Positions 16,780 to 26,034 of a stretch of 64,000 bases of DNA are shown in pieces; within the stretch, counting starts at the first letter, position 1; the number at the start of each line of letters is the position of its first letter. Source of the DNA: Agriterribacter humi (GTDB taxonomy: Bacteria; Bacteroidota; Bacteroidia; Chitinophagales; Chitinophagaceae); NCBI RefSeq assembly GCF_009192765.1, contig NZ_VOHQ01000004.1:248001-312000 (forward strand). Reading direction: 5' to 3'. Under the pieces are notes generated by a model, which had not been told where the DNA came from, did no database searches, and saw nothing but the letters and a program-made list of their open reading frames with translations. Both the position numbers and the translations under genes were made by a program.

Positions 16780-17349
16780 CTAATTCAAATTCAATTGTGT
16801 GGTTAGCGTTTCTTCTCCTTTCTTCCAGTTGCAGGGGCACAGCTCATCTGTTTGTAATGCATCCAGCACACGAAGCACTTCCTGCACATTACGCCCAACG
16901 TTCAGATCGTTTACGCTCACCCAACGGATAATACCCTGCGGATCTATAATAAATGTGGCGCGATACGCTACCTTTTCGTCTTCAGTTAAAATTCCCAGCG
17001 CTTCAGCAAGCGATTTGGAAGTATCGGCAAGCATGGGAAATTTCAATTCACGAAGATCTGTATGATCCTTTCTCCAGGCTAAATGTACAAATTCAGAATC
17101 GGTAGACGCGCCAATCAGCACCGTATCCCTGTCAGCAAATTCACTATGCTTTTTATTGAATTCCGCTATTTCGGTAGGACATACAAAAGTAAAATCCTTA
17201 GGCCACCAGAACAGTACGGTCCATTGCTCTTTGGCAGCAGCATAATCATTGGTAATGTCAATAAATTCTTTCCCTTTTTCGGTTGATACAACGGCTTTCT
17301 TTTGAAATGCAGGAAGCACACTTCCTACGGATAATACACGATTGCTCAT
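16780..17349 (-). CDS. ahpC: 2-Cys peroxiredoxin AhpC
   Basis: Reduces H2O2 and alkyl hydroperoxides. The 189-residue protein has the peroxidatic Cys57 in KDFTFVCPTEIAEF and a C-terminal ELCPCNWKKGEETL with the resolving cysteine, so it is a typical 2-Cys enzyme. The ATG at 17349 is chosen: an in-frame ATG at 17478 lies upstream of the promoter found at 17444-17474. The AhpD-like gene follows as probable reductant. The 5' leader is about 88 nt, long for this genome. Confidence 0.95.
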   Translation of the reverse strand: MSNRVLSVGSVLPAFQKKAVVSTEKGKEFIDITNDYAAAKEQWTVLFWWPKDFTFVCPTEIAEFNKKHSEFADRDTVLIGASTDSEFVHLAWRKDHTDLRELKFPMLADTSKSLAEALGILTEDEKVAYRATFIIDPQGIIRWVSVNDLNVGRNVQEVLRVLDALQTDELCPCNWKKGEETLTTQLNLN

Positions 17350-17443
17350 ATTGAAATTAAATTTTTTACTATGAGTGAATAAACGAGATCTGACTTTTCT
17401 ATGGCAGGAAACTGTGGCCGGAATGGCTTTGTCGTTGGTGATG

Positions 17444-17474
17444 CAAATGTACAGCAATAAATTATAGACATCAA
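17444..17474 (-). promoter_or_regulatory. promoter of ahpC
   Basis: The minus strand reads TTG (17474-17472), 20-bp spacer, TACATTTG (17451-17444), a full -7 match. Transcription should start near 17437, which fixes the ahpC start at 17349. Confidence 0.6.
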
Positions 17475-17559
17475 TCATGATTATCTATCATCCTATAAAT
17501 TATATCTATGAAAGAAAAAAAATAGATCTTCCCCGAGATTAATTATCCCCGATAAGGAT

Positions 17560-18615
17560 TTACTTAAGCCAGGTCTCTAACGGCTTACTTATTAATGAAA
17601 ATGTTTTACCAGGATCAGTAAGCTGCCTGCATAATGCGTTAGCCAATGCAGGTCCGCAGGAAAATCCTTTTGTGCCCAACCCGTTAAATATAGCTGCAGA
17701 GGGCATTGCAGGATGTATTCCTGCCAGAAACTGCTGCCCTGCAGTGGTGGGCCGTTCTGCTACAACATGATCAACCACCTCAAAAGGAATGGTAAGCCAT
17801 TGTCGCAATGTTGCTTCTGTTTGCATACGCCAGATTGGATCGGGCAATACATTATTGAACTGCCACTGGTAATTGCTGCCGCACCAGAATAAATCTTTAG
17901 CAGCAGGCACCAAACGAATGCCATAATGATATATATTTTCCCGTGGCAAATCCGGAACAGACAACAACAGCGCTTCTCCCCTGTTTTTGGTAAAGGGCAG
18001 TTTATTAAAAAGAGGATTGTGCATAGCTTTCGCTCCTTCACAAAAAATTATTTTTTCAGCACGGATTTCTTTGAAAGTCACACCTCCGGGTGTTATCACG
18101 CATTCATCGGTATTAAGAAATTCTTCTTTAAGCAATTTTTTGCTTTTTAGAAAATCAGACCAGGCCGATAACAATTGTGCGGCATGTATTTTCCATACCG
18201 GCGCTACTTTAGCTATACCATATTTACCAGTAAAAAAACGGTTGGCCAATGTAATATCTGCACGACTTGGCGGGTGTATATATTCAGAAGAAGACGATTG
18301 TGCTTCTTTCAACAATTGCCCTTTTCTTTCATCATGAAAAACCAGCATGGATTTTTCCTCTACTAATGAAATTCCGAGAATCCTTTCCAGATCCCTATAG
18401 GTTTGCAGTGCCGTTGGAATATAATTTTCCTGTCCCTGTACCGTTGTCCACCGATTCACATTTACAGGATTAATAATGGCTCCGGCAACGAGGCTTGCCT
18501 TTGAAATATTATGCGCCTCGTCTATTAGCAGGAAAGATTTACCCTGCTTCCAAAATTCATAACTCAACAATGTACCCGCTATCCCCTGGCCTATAATGAG
18601 GTATTGAGGTTGCAT
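17560..18615 (-). CDS. FAD-dependent oxidoreductase, DAO superfamily
   Basis: A 351-residue flavoenzyme of the D-amino-acid oxidase/glycine oxidase fold. The N-terminal dinucleotide motif reads IIGQGIAGTLLSYEF (residues 6-20), followed by an acidic strand end (FLLIDE). The C-terminal part has GTKGFSCGPALANALCRQL, the usual second FAD contact. The substrate is unclear; some relatives are annotated as amine or amino-acid oxidases or as MnmC-like. It starts 9 bp after the stop of the UvrD gene, so the two are probably cotranscribed without an obvious functional link. Confidence 0.85.
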   Translation of the reverse strand: MQPQYLIIGQGIAGTLLSYEFWKQGKSFLLIDEAHNISKASLVAGAIINPVNVNRWTTVQGQENYIPTALQTYRDLERILGISLVEEKSMLVFHDERKGQLLKEAQSSSSEYIHPPSRADITLANRFFTGKYGIAKVAPVWKIHAAQLLSAWSDFLKSKKLLKEEFLNTDECVITPGGVTFKEIRAEKIIFCEGAKAMHNPLFNKLPFTKNRGEALLLSVPDLPRENIYHYGIRLVPAAKDLFWCGSNYQWQFNNVLPDPIWRMQTEATLRQWLTIPFEVVDHVVAERPTTAGQQFLAGIHPAMPSAAIFNGLGTKGFSCGPALANALCRQLTDPGKTFSLISKPLETWLK

Positions 18616-18624
18616 ATAAAATGA

Positions 18625-21087
18625 TCAACTGATGATGCGGAGCTTCGCGTAATTCAACATGATTTTTTTCTCTCCATTGTGGTCGAACTTTACCAGTGCA
18701 ATTGGGTTTTGCGCACTGCCTTCAACTTTTATCACTTCCCCAAAGCCAAATTTCTGGTGTTCCACTTTTTGCCCTGCCTGCAAACCTGAAGTATCACTTG
18801 CAGTAAAATCGGGTGAAGGCTGATGCTCTTTGAGCTTGTTTTGAGGTATGGGACCAATATAAGCAGGAGCAGCTTCCTGTTTCTTACCGGGAGGAGCTCC
18901 ATATTGCTTTTCGGCCTGCCAGGCAGTTGAGCGGGATGTTGTACCAAAGGCATCTCCCTTCATCCGTTCAAAAGCCGGACTCCTTAATCCATTCCTGGCG
19001 CCACCTCCTGCAAAACTCCTGTCTAAATATTCTTCAGGTATTTCATTAATAAAACGGCTGGGTTCATTTTGTATAAGACTTCCAAAACGGTAACGCGAAT
19101 TGGCATGAGTAATCCATAGCTTTTGTTTGGCCCTGGTAACTACCACGTAAAACAGTCTTCTTTCTTCTTCCAGCTCTTCCCGGGTATTAATGCTCATCGC
19201 ATTAGGGAAAAGACTTTCTTCCAGGCCTGCTGCAAACACACAACCAAACTCTAATCCTTTTGCCGCATGTATGGTCATCAGTTTTACCGTATCGGCATCG
19301 GCATTTTTATTATCGGCATCGGTCAATAAAGTAATTTGCTGCAGGTATGCGCCCAGGCTTTTGTCTTCTGTTTCCAATACTTCGCCGGTATTATCTGCAT
19401 CATGCAGACCTTCTGTATTTTCTCCAATTACTAATGCTGCAGTGACATTATTGACCAGCACCGGTTGATTGGCTGCATTTTCATCTTCAACAGGAGGAAG
19501 CGAAGCGCTTTCTACCCATTCCTTAACAGAGTTCAACAATTCCTGTATGTTCTCATATCTTGCTACACCTTCGGTGCTTTTGTCATTAAACAATTCCTTT
19601 ACGAAATTGGTTTGCTTGCCTACATGCACGGCCACCTCGTATGCATTTTTATGCTGCAGCATGCTCGAAAAACTTCTGATCATCAGCACAAAATTTTCAA
19701 TCGCTTCCAGCGTGCCGCCTTTATAGCCGAATTCCCGTGCACGTTCCAATACCTGCCAGAATGAAATATTATTTTCATTAGCAGCTAAGATGGCTCTGTC
19801 AACAGAAGTTTTACCGATCCCCCTTGCCGGGTAATTGATGATCCTTTTTAAGGCCTCTTCATCATTTGGATTTACCAGCACACGTAAATAACATATATAG
19901 TCCTTAATTTCTTTGCGCTGGTAAAAGCTAATGCCCCCGTAAATAGTGTAAGCAATGCCCATGCGCCGTAGGGCTTCCTCAAAAGCACGGCTTTGTGCAT
20001 TGGTCCGGTACAGAATGGCAAAATCCTTATTGTTAAAATGATTGCGCAGCTTTTGTTCCTGGATAGTATCCGCAACAAACTTTCCTTCATCATTATCAGA
20101 CATGGTACGGACCAGCCTTATTTTTTCGCCAATTACATTTTCGGTAAATAAGGTTTTTTCTATCTGCCCTTTGTTATTGCTTATAATTTCATTGGCTACA
20201 TTCAGGATGTTTTGCGTGCTCCGGTAATTTTGTTCCAGCTTCACCACTTTTACATCATCATAATCCTTTTGAAACTGCAAAATATTTTCGATGGTAGCGC
20301 CCCGAAAACTGTATATGCTTTGTGCATCATCGCCCACAACACAAACATTTTCGTGCATGGCGCCAAGCAGCTTTATGATCTCGTATTGCGCCGGATTGGT
20401 ATCCTGGTATTCATCAATTAAAATGTATTTGAATTTACGCTGGTATTTGCTTAATGCTTCAGGGAAATTTTTGAGCAGCTCATACATTTTTATCAGCAGG
20501 TCGTCAAAATCCATAGCGCCGTTCCTGAAACAGCGTTTGGTGTAGGCATCAAAAATTTTTGCAATGGCCGGGCGGTTGCTGCGCAAATCTTCCTGTTGAA
20601 TAGCATAATCATTAGCGTATTCTTCTGCATTGACCAACGCATTTTTTGCGCTTGAAATGCGGTTGTATACCGTAGCTGGTTTATAATGCTTGTCGTCTAA
20701 ATTCATTTCATTTACAACGGCCTTTATTACGCTTTTGGCGTCATCCGTATCATAAATGGTAAAATGGTTGGGGTAGCCCAAACGATGCGCCTCTCCGCGA
20801 AGAATACGTGCAAATACACTGTGGAAAGTTCCAATATATAAATTGCGGGCTTCATTATTACCCAAAATATGCTCTATTCTTTCCTTCATTTCTTTTGCCG
20901 CCTTGTTGGTAAAGGTGAGCGCCAGTATATTAAAAGCATCCACACCATTGGCCATCAAATGTGCGATACGGGTAGTAAGCACTTTGGTTTTTCCACTGCC
21001 CGCACCGGCAATGATCATTAACGGACCGTCAACATGCAATACGGCTTCTATCTGCCTTTCATTCAATCCTTTTAAATACTCCTGCAT
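18625..21087 (-). CDS. UvrD/PcrA-type ATP-dependent DNA helicase
   Basis: Superfamily 1A 3'-5' helicase of 820 residues used in excision repair and fork processing. Motif I is AGAGSGKTKVLTTRIAHL (residues 27-44). Motif II lies in IDEYQDTNPAQYEI, motif III in GDDAQSIYSFRGA, motif IV at LEQNYRSTQNIL, and motifs V/VI in MTIHAAKGLEF and RLFYVVVTRAKQKL. A low-complexity acidic insert (about 535-590) precedes motif V. The C-terminus carries a tudor-like segment (GQKVEHQKFGFGEVIKVEG), typical of PcrA. Upstream of the FAD oxidoreductase gene. Confidence 0.96.
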   Translation of the reverse strand: MQEYLKGLNERQIEAVLHVDGPLMIIAGAGSGKTKVLTTRIAHLMANGVDAFNILALTFTNKAAKEMKERIEHILGNNEARNLYIGTFHSVFARILRGEAHRLGYPNHFTIYDTDDAKSVIKAVVNEMNLDDKHYKPATVYNRISSAKNALVNAEEYANDYAIQQEDLRSNRPAIAKIFDAYTKRCFRNGAMDFDDLLIKMYELLKNFPEALSKYQRKFKYILIDEYQDTNPAQYEIIKLLGAMHENVCVVGDDAQSIYSFRGATIENILQFQKDYDDVKVVKLEQNYRSTQNILNVANEIISNNKGQIEKTLFTENVIGEKIRLVRTMSDNDEGKFVADTIQEQKLRNHFNNKDFAILYRTNAQSRAFEEALRRMGIAYTIYGGISFYQRKEIKDYICYLRVLVNPNDEEALKRIINYPARGIGKTSVDRAILAANENNISFWQVLERAREFGYKGGTLEAIENFVLMIRSFSSMLQHKNAYEVAVHVGKQTNFVKELFNDKSTEGVARYENIQELLNSVKEWVESASLPPVEDENAANQPVLVNNVTAALVIGENTEGLHDADNTGEVLETEDKSLGAYLQQITLLTDADNKNADADTVKLMTIHAAKGLEFGCVFAAGLEESLFPNAMSINTREELEEERRLFYVVVTRAKQKLWITHANSRYRFGSLIQNEPSRFINEIPEEYLDRSFAGGGARNGLRSPAFERMKGDAFGTTSRSTAWQAEKQYGAPPGKKQEAAPAYIGPIPQNKLKEHQPSPDFTASDTSGLQAGQKVEHQKFGFGEVIKVEGSAQNPIALVKFDHNGEKKIMLNYAKLRIIS

Positions 21088-21148
21088 GGGTGCAAGGTAA
21101 GAAAAGGATTAAAGCCGGAAAAGTTTGTGCAAAAAGCAGTAATGAAAA

Positions 21149-21167
21149 CAGGGCAGCAACTGCCCTG
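21149..21167 (-). terminator. terminator of the 21251-21514 gene
   Basis: Perfect CAGGGCAG-CAA-CTGCCCTG hairpin; on the minus strand it is followed by TTTT. It lies between the small gene and the UvrD start. Confidence 0.5.
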
Positions 21168-21250
21168 AAAAAAAATGTGCGCAGCCAAAGCCACGCACAT
21201 TATCAGTGCATTCATAGATTGGATATAATAAATTAAGGTAATTTAAAAGA

Positions 21251-21514
21251 TTATGCTGCCTGTTTTTTGGCAAACAGATTTTCCAGTTTCCTGGCAACGA
21301 TCATTTCTACAGCAGGCTGGATATCCGGATCCCGTGCATCTTTCAATATTGCAAAGCGGTCCAGATCTTCATCCCATCCGAAAATACAAACGGGACTATT
21401 GTTCACGCTCACACGAAAACGTAGCTTTTCCATTCCATTCAGGAAAGATGTTGTCTTTACCGTATATGGTTTACCTTCTGCTATAATTTCAAATATTTCT
21501 GTTATTGTTTTCAT
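21251..21514 (-). CDS. small hypothetical protein
   Basis: An 87-residue soluble protein, no family recognised. It begins MKTITEIFEIIAEGKPYTVK and contains several aromatic and acidic residues (FGWDEDLDRFAILKD). A start eleven codons earlier (21547) is possible; I prefer 21514 because it is preceded by the A-rich leader usual in this genome. It reads like a small beta-alpha protein. Single gene with its own terminator. Confidence 0.6.
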   Translation of the reverse strand: MKTITEIFEIIAEGKPYTVKTTSFLNGMEKLRFRVSVNNSPVCIFGWDEDLDRFAILKDARDPDIQPAVEMIVARKLENLFAKKQAA

Positions 21515-21867
21515 TTCCGTTTTTTTTGATGATTTGATTAACCTCATATTTGCAAGAAACAGGCCATAATCTGTTCTGTTGCGTGAAAAAGCATCGTAAG
21601 TGATTGTTTATTAACGCTTAGTCATAAATTTATTTTTCTTTTAAATGCCTGGGATAATTATATTTTTAGCAAAATAAAACTGTGGAAACCTGGGAAAAAA
21701 AATCATCATTTTGAAAATCCGTTAACAATATTTTATAAAATTCCGGTTAATAAAATGGTTAATTTTTTCTGTTGTAAATTTGCATTCTGCCTTCAACCTC
21801 TGCCATGAGGATGTACTTATACAAGCAGTAATTTCAACAATTGCTTCGTCTGTAACTTTAAATATTA
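21515..21867. other. divergent intergenic region with mqo upstream sequence
   Basis: About 350 bp, very A/T rich, separating the small gene from mqo. A -7 box for mqo is at 21775-21782. I see no ORF, RNA gene or clear operator here. Confidence 0.5.
21775..21782 (+). promoter_or_regulatory. -7 promoter element of mqo
   Basis: TAAATTTG, a full match to TAnnTTTG, 85 bp upstream of the ATG. The -33 region (TAAA) is poor. The leader would be about 80 nt. Confidence 0.4.
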
Positions 21868-23397
21868 ATGCAAATGCATAAATCTCATGCAGGTAGTAAT
21901 CCTGACGTAGTATTAATAGGCGCGGGCATTATGAGCGCAACATTGGGTGTGATGCTGAAAGAGCTGCAACCCGATTTGACCATACATGTAATAGAGCGGT
22001 TAGATACTGTAGCTGCGGAAAGTTCTGATGCCTGGAACAATGCCGGCACAGGGCACTCGGCTTTTTGTGAATTGAATTATACTCCTCAAAAAGACGATGG
22101 AACCATTGATTGCAGTAAAGCAATAAAAATTGCGGCCCAGTTTGTTCAAAGCAGGGAATTCTGGACTTATCTGATAGAGCGTGGGCATATTCGCAACCCC
22201 GCAGATTTTATCCGTTCCATTCCTCATATGAGTTTTGTGCAGGGCGAGGAAAATGTGGCTTACCTGAAAAAACGCGTCCGGGCGCTCACCCAATATGGGC
22301 TGTTTAAGGGCATGCAGTATTCGGAGGCTCGGGATCAGTTAGCCGAGTGGATACCATTGGTAATGGAAGGGCGCGACCCGCTGGTAAAAGTTGCTGCTAC
22401 CCGCATGGATATAGGCACCGATGTTAATTTTGGAGCCCTTACCCGCAAATTGTTCAGGTATCTATTTGACTTTCCAAGCGTAAAACTACACCTGGCGCAT
22501 GAAGTAAACGACCTGAGCCAGGATGCTTCGGGGTTGTGGAAAATAAAAGTAAAAAACCTTACCACCGATAAAAAAAGAACCATTACTACGCCATTTGTAT
22601 TTATAGGCGCCGGCGGGGGCTCCTTACCATTGTTAGAAAAATCTGATATCCCCGAAAGTAAAGGCTATGGCGGGTTTCCGGTAAGCGGGCAGTGGCTCAT
22701 CTGCAATAATCCCGCGGTAATTGAACGGCATCATGCAAAAGTATATGGTAAGGCCGCGGTAGGTTCGCCGCCAATGAGCGTACCACATTTAGATACGCGG
22801 GTGATTGAGGGAAAAAAATCATTGCTGTTTGGTCCGTATGCAGGCTTCTCCACCAAATTTCTTAAAAATGGTTCCTTATGGGATCTTCCTTCTTCTATTA
22901 AACTAAGTAATATCAAACCAATGGTAATGGCAGGCATTCATAATCTGCCGCTAACCAAATATCTTATTGAGCAGGTAAGTCAATCCGGTGAAGACAGGAT
23001 AGAAGCACTGCAGGAATATTTTCCAAATGCTATAGCTGAGGACTGGGATTTAGAGATCGCAGGGCAAAGAGTACAGGTGATTAAAAAAGATGAAGAGGAA
23101 GGTGGTGTACTGGAGTTTGGAACGGAAGTGGTAAATGCAGCAGACGGCAGCATATCTGCATTATTAGGTGCTTCCCCTGGCGCCTCCACGGCAGTAGCCA
23201 TAATGATTGATCTTTTACACCGGTGCTTTGCTGATAAAATGAAAACAGCAGAGTGGCAAAATAAAATACAAAAAATGATTCCTTCTTACAGGCAATCTTT
23301 AGCTGAAAATGAAACATTCAGCAAAGAGTCGAGGAAGAGAACCGCAGCAGCGCTTGATCTGGTGAATGAAAAAGAAGCAGTAGCCAATGAACTATAG
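21868..23397 (+). CDS. mqo: malate:quinone oxidoreductase
   Basis: Membrane-associated FAD enzyme of the TCA cycle; oxidises malate to oxaloacetate and reduces quinone. The 509-residue length fits the family (about 500). The FAD motif is VLIGAGIMSATLGVMLKEL near residue 15. Conserved segments include AWNNAGTGHSAFCELNYTP, the GGGSLPLL loop with GYGGFPVSGQWL, and a C-terminal ALLGASPGASTAVAIM. Single gene; convergent with btuB and separated from it by a hairpin terminator. Confidence 0.97.
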   Translation: MQMHKSHAGSNPDVVLIGAGIMSATLGVMLKELQPDLTIHVIERLDTVAAESSDAWNNAGTGHSAFCELNYTPQKDDGTIDCSKAIKIAAQFVQSREFWTYLIERGHIRNPADFIRSIPHMSFVQGEENVAYLKKRVRALTQYGLFKGMQYSEARDQLAEWIPLVMEGRDPLVKVAATRMDIGTDVNFGALTRKLFRYLFDFPSVKLHLAHEVNDLSQDASGLWKIKVKNLTTDKKRTITTPFVFIGAGGGSLPLLEKSDIPESKGYGGFPVSGQWLICNNPAVIERHHAKVYGKAAVGSPPMSVPHLDTRVIEGKKSLLFGPYAGFSTKFLKNGSLWDLPSSIKLSNIKPMVMAGIHNLPLTKYLIEQVSQSGEDRIEALQEYFPNAIAEDWDLEIAGQRVQVIKKDEEEGGVLEFGTEVVNAADGSISALLGASPGASTAVAIMIDLLHRCFADKMKTAEWQNKIQKMIPSYRQSLAENETFSKESRKRTAAALDLVNEKEAVANEL

Positions 23398-23462
23398 GTT
23401 CTGTATAAATGTTATTGCAGCAGGTATGCACATTAACAGGAGCTGGAAATGTGGCTCAAAAA

Positions 23463-23504
23463 CAGGATGATTGTCAGCCGTTATTTTAGCCGGCAATCAT
23501 CCTG
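23463..23504. terminator. bidirectional terminator between mqo and btuB
   Basis: CAGGATGATTG (23463-23473) pairs with CAATCATCCTG (23494-23504), with an inner GCCG/CGGC pair. It lies between two convergent genes. Confidence 0.6.
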
Positions 23505-23513
23505 AAACTCCCT

Positions 23514-25403
23514 TTATATTTTAATTCTTATTCCGCCAGTTATATTAAATCCCTGCGTACTATACCCATATACTTCAGTATACTTTGCGTTAGCAATATT
23601 CTTTACATCCACAAAAAGCTTTATACGGTTCTGAACAAACCCGTAGGAGGCGTACGCATTCCACAGCGCATAGGCGCCCAGTATTGCCGGTTGTTGTGAA
23701 AAAGTAGCCGCGTCATAATACAGATCACTTCTTTTACCGTAACTGCTGAGTTGTGTGCTCACAAAAAATTGTGGTGTAACCTGGTAAGCTGCATTAATGC
23801 CAAAACTGTGTTTTGGCCTGCGGATAAGATTAGCGTAGGTGCTGTCTTTAGCATTGTTTTTTGTAGTTACTTTCCCGTCTACATAAGCATAAAAAAGTTT
23901 CAATGTCAATTGCTTATTTATATAAACTGTAGGTTCAAATTCAAAGCCATGATCTTTTTGCTTATTCAGGTTAATCAATTGGAAAGAAGGACCGTATACA
24001 ATTACATTTTCAATGGTACGCCTGAAATATACCGCTCTTGCATCTATTGTACCCGACAATAGCGTTGCCTGCACACCCGTTTCTGTTGTAGTGGAGGTTT
24101 CCGGTGCAAGATCTGTGTTTGAACTAAAAGGTCCGTACAGGGCCTGGAGAGATGGCGCTTTAAATGCAGTAGCATAATTAGCGAAAATTTTTACAGCGTT
24201 ACTAAAAGTAAAAGAAGGGTTGATGCTGTATGTAAAATTATCGCCGTATCCGGAGTGTTTATTGTATCGCCCGCCTAACTCAAGATTAAAACCACCCGGA
24301 TCGCGTACAAAAAAAGACAGGTATGGACTTGTTAGTTCCGCCGTTGGATTTTTAGGTGTTGCTGTTTCATCATTCATTTTTTGTTTATTGTAGTGAATGC
24401 CTGTCAGTAACTGAAAACGCGGATTAAATGAATAATGGGCATATAGTTCAAGACTGTTTTTATTTCCCTTATAAGGATATACGCCATATATTTCTGAAAA
24501 GGTTCGGCTTACTTCATCATAATTATAAAAAGCAGTTAGCCCGCCATTTGCAAAACTATATTGTGCCTGGGCGCCGGTAGTAATCATTTGCGCCTCGTAT
24601 TTGCTGTCGGCATCAGTATATGCGCCGCCATCGTAATCCCCTTTAAAATGCGCATACCTGAAATAAGGTTTGAAGTGCAGACCTTTTACGACCCGGGCAT
24701 CAAAATTGGCATGAAATGCATTTCGGGTAAATCCATCCTTATCAAATATCCCGGCAGCAGTTGTGTCGGAGGCCTCAGAAAAACCATCTGTTTTGTAATG
24801 CGTAAAGCCAATGTTATACGATGATCCCTCGGCGGCCCCATATATGCCGGCATCGGCCTTAAAAGTTTTGTACGAACCTGCGGCCAGACCTCCGTATGCC
24901 TGCACCGGCTTATCTGTTGCTTTTTTAGTTATAATATTTATAACCCCTGCAATGGCATCCGAACCATATAAAGTAGATTGCGCTCCTTTAAGTATTTCAA
25001 TACGCTCAACCTGCTCCAAAGGAAACATCCGTATATCAAAAGCCCCGCCCGTACCAGAAGGATCACTTACGGGAATTCCATTAACAAGAATAACGATATA
25101 ATCTGTTGAAGCACCTCTCAGGTAAATGCTTTTATCCTTTCCGGGATTGCTGTACGCGCTGTTAACCAATAGTCCCGCCTGCTCGCTGAGCAATTGTGCA
25201 AGGTCTTTACCATTACTGCTTTCTATATCCTTTTTACTGATAACACTGACTACCTTGCCGGTTTCACTTACCTTTTTAGGAAACCGTGTAGCGGTAATAA
25301 CTACCTCGTTTAAGGAGGTGGCTTTGGTGCTGTCATCCTGTGCCCATGCTGCATGGCTGCATATTAAAAGCATAGCCATAAAACTTACCTGTGTTCTGTT
25401 CAT
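23514..25403 (-). CDS. btuB: TonB-dependent outer-membrane receptor, BtuB-like (cobalamin)
   Basis: A 629-residue outer-membrane transporter. The signal peptide (about 1-21) ends AHAAWAQDD. A TonB-box-like stretch and plug domain follow (SLNEVVITATRFPKK; YLRGASTDYIVILVNGIPVSDP; LEQVERIEILKGAQSTLYGS). The rest is a 22-strand beta-barrel that ends in the required aromatic/hydrophobic strand (NITGGIRIKI). The cobalamin riboswitch upstream (25530-25735) identifies the substrate as a corrinoid. Periplasmic BtuF and BtuCD genes are not in the window next to it. Confidence 0.93.
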   Translation of the reverse strand: MNRTQVSFMAMLLICSHAAWAQDDSTKATSLNEVVITATRFPKKVSETGKVVSVISKKDIESSNGKDLAQLLSEQAGLLVNSAYSNPGKDKSIYLRGASTDYIVILVNGIPVSDPSGTGGAFDIRMFPLEQVERIEILKGAQSTLYGSDAIAGVINIITKKATDKPVQAYGGLAAGSYKTFKADAGIYGAAEGSSYNIGFTHYKTDGFSEASDTTAAGIFDKDGFTRNAFHANFDARVVKGLHFKPYFRYAHFKGDYDGGAYTDADSKYEAQMITTGAQAQYSFANGGLTAFYNYDEVSRTFSEIYGVYPYKGNKNSLELYAHYSFNPRFQLLTGIHYNKQKMNDETATPKNPTAELTSPYLSFFVRDPGGFNLELGGRYNKHSGYGDNFTYSINPSFTFSNAVKIFANYATAFKAPSLQALYGPFSSNTDLAPETSTTTETGVQATLLSGTIDARAVYFRRTIENVIVYGPSFQLINLNKQKDHGFEFEPTVYINKQLTLKLFYAYVDGKVTTKNNAKDSTYANLIRRPKHSFGINAAYQVTPQFFVSTQLSSYGKRSDLYYDAATFSQQPAILGAYALWNAYASYGFVQNRIKLFVDVKNIANAKYTEVYGYSTQGFNITGGIRIKI

Positions 25404-25529
25404 CTGCTGTTCCCTGCGGGATTTTAATAATTGAGCGAATGAGCCATGGTGAAAGGAAAAGAAACTGCTTAATGCATTAAGTCATTTTCATCTCCGGCTT
25501 TTCACCCGAAAGCCCTTTGATTAAGAAAT

Positions 25530-25735
25530 GGATCTGGCAGGTCTTCTGGCTTGGTTACTGTTGAACACCTTCCCGTTCTTTCGGAACAGTGGTATGAAGA
25601 TTCAACAGGTGAGTCGTGAATAGTGAGTGAGAAATACACACTGACTATCGCCAACTCACAAACCTTACAGCTACGGGGATAGCGCCGGATTTACACCGGA
25701 CTTCCCTTTTAATGGCGCCGCGGCGCCAACCAAAT
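25530..25735 (-). promoter_or_regulatory. cobalamin riboswitch controlling btuB
   Basis: Read on the minus strand, the aptamer core is plain: AAGGGAAGTCCGGTGTAAAT, then CCGG...CTATCCCCGTAGCTGTAAGG, a CCACTG/GGGAAGG segment, and the 3' B12 box AGCCAGAAGACCTGCC. Adenosylcobalamin binding would repress btuB. The peripheral hairpin between CTGTAAGG and CCACTG is about 75 nt, roughly twice the usual length, because it contains a dispersed genomic repeat (25609-25660). Confidence 0.92.
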
Positions 25736-25741
25736 ACAGCG

Positions 25742-25773
25742 CAAAGGTGATGACAGAAAATGGAAATACCAAA
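25742..25773 (-). promoter_or_regulatory. promoter of the riboswitch-btuB transcript
   Basis: TTTG (25773-25770), exactly 20-bp spacer, CACCTTTG (25749-25742), one mismatch to TAnnTTTG. Places the transcript start near 25735, right at the 5' end of the aptamer. Confidence 0.6.
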
Positions 25774-25994
25774 AAAGAAAATACCCCTCACCCTCTTTCC
25801 CTCTCCACGTTGTGCAGAGGGATGGCGCTTAATGGCAACACCAAGCGTAGGTTCTTCCATTTCAACTGTCGAATAAAAGTGAGCAATGCTGTAGCTGGCG
25901 GTGATTGAATAAAAGTGAAAAAATGGGCTTTGCGTCTTTGCATTCGTTGCGCATTCTGCGTGAAACCATCTAAAGCGACATCCTTGTAACCTGA

Positions 25995-26034
25995 ACCCTG
26001 CAACTTGTAACCTGAATCAATCTCAAATTTTAAA
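25995..26034 (-). repeat. dispersed intergenic repeat, copy 2
   Basis: Minus-strand copy of the repeat at 731-786: TTTAAAATTTGAGATTGAT (26034-26016), then GTTACAAGTTGCAGGGT (26011-25995). It overlaps the 3' end of the NadR-like gene and supplies its stop codon. The region from 25774 to 25990 is otherwise gene-free, with a duplicated GAATAAAAGTGA motif. Confidence 0.75.
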
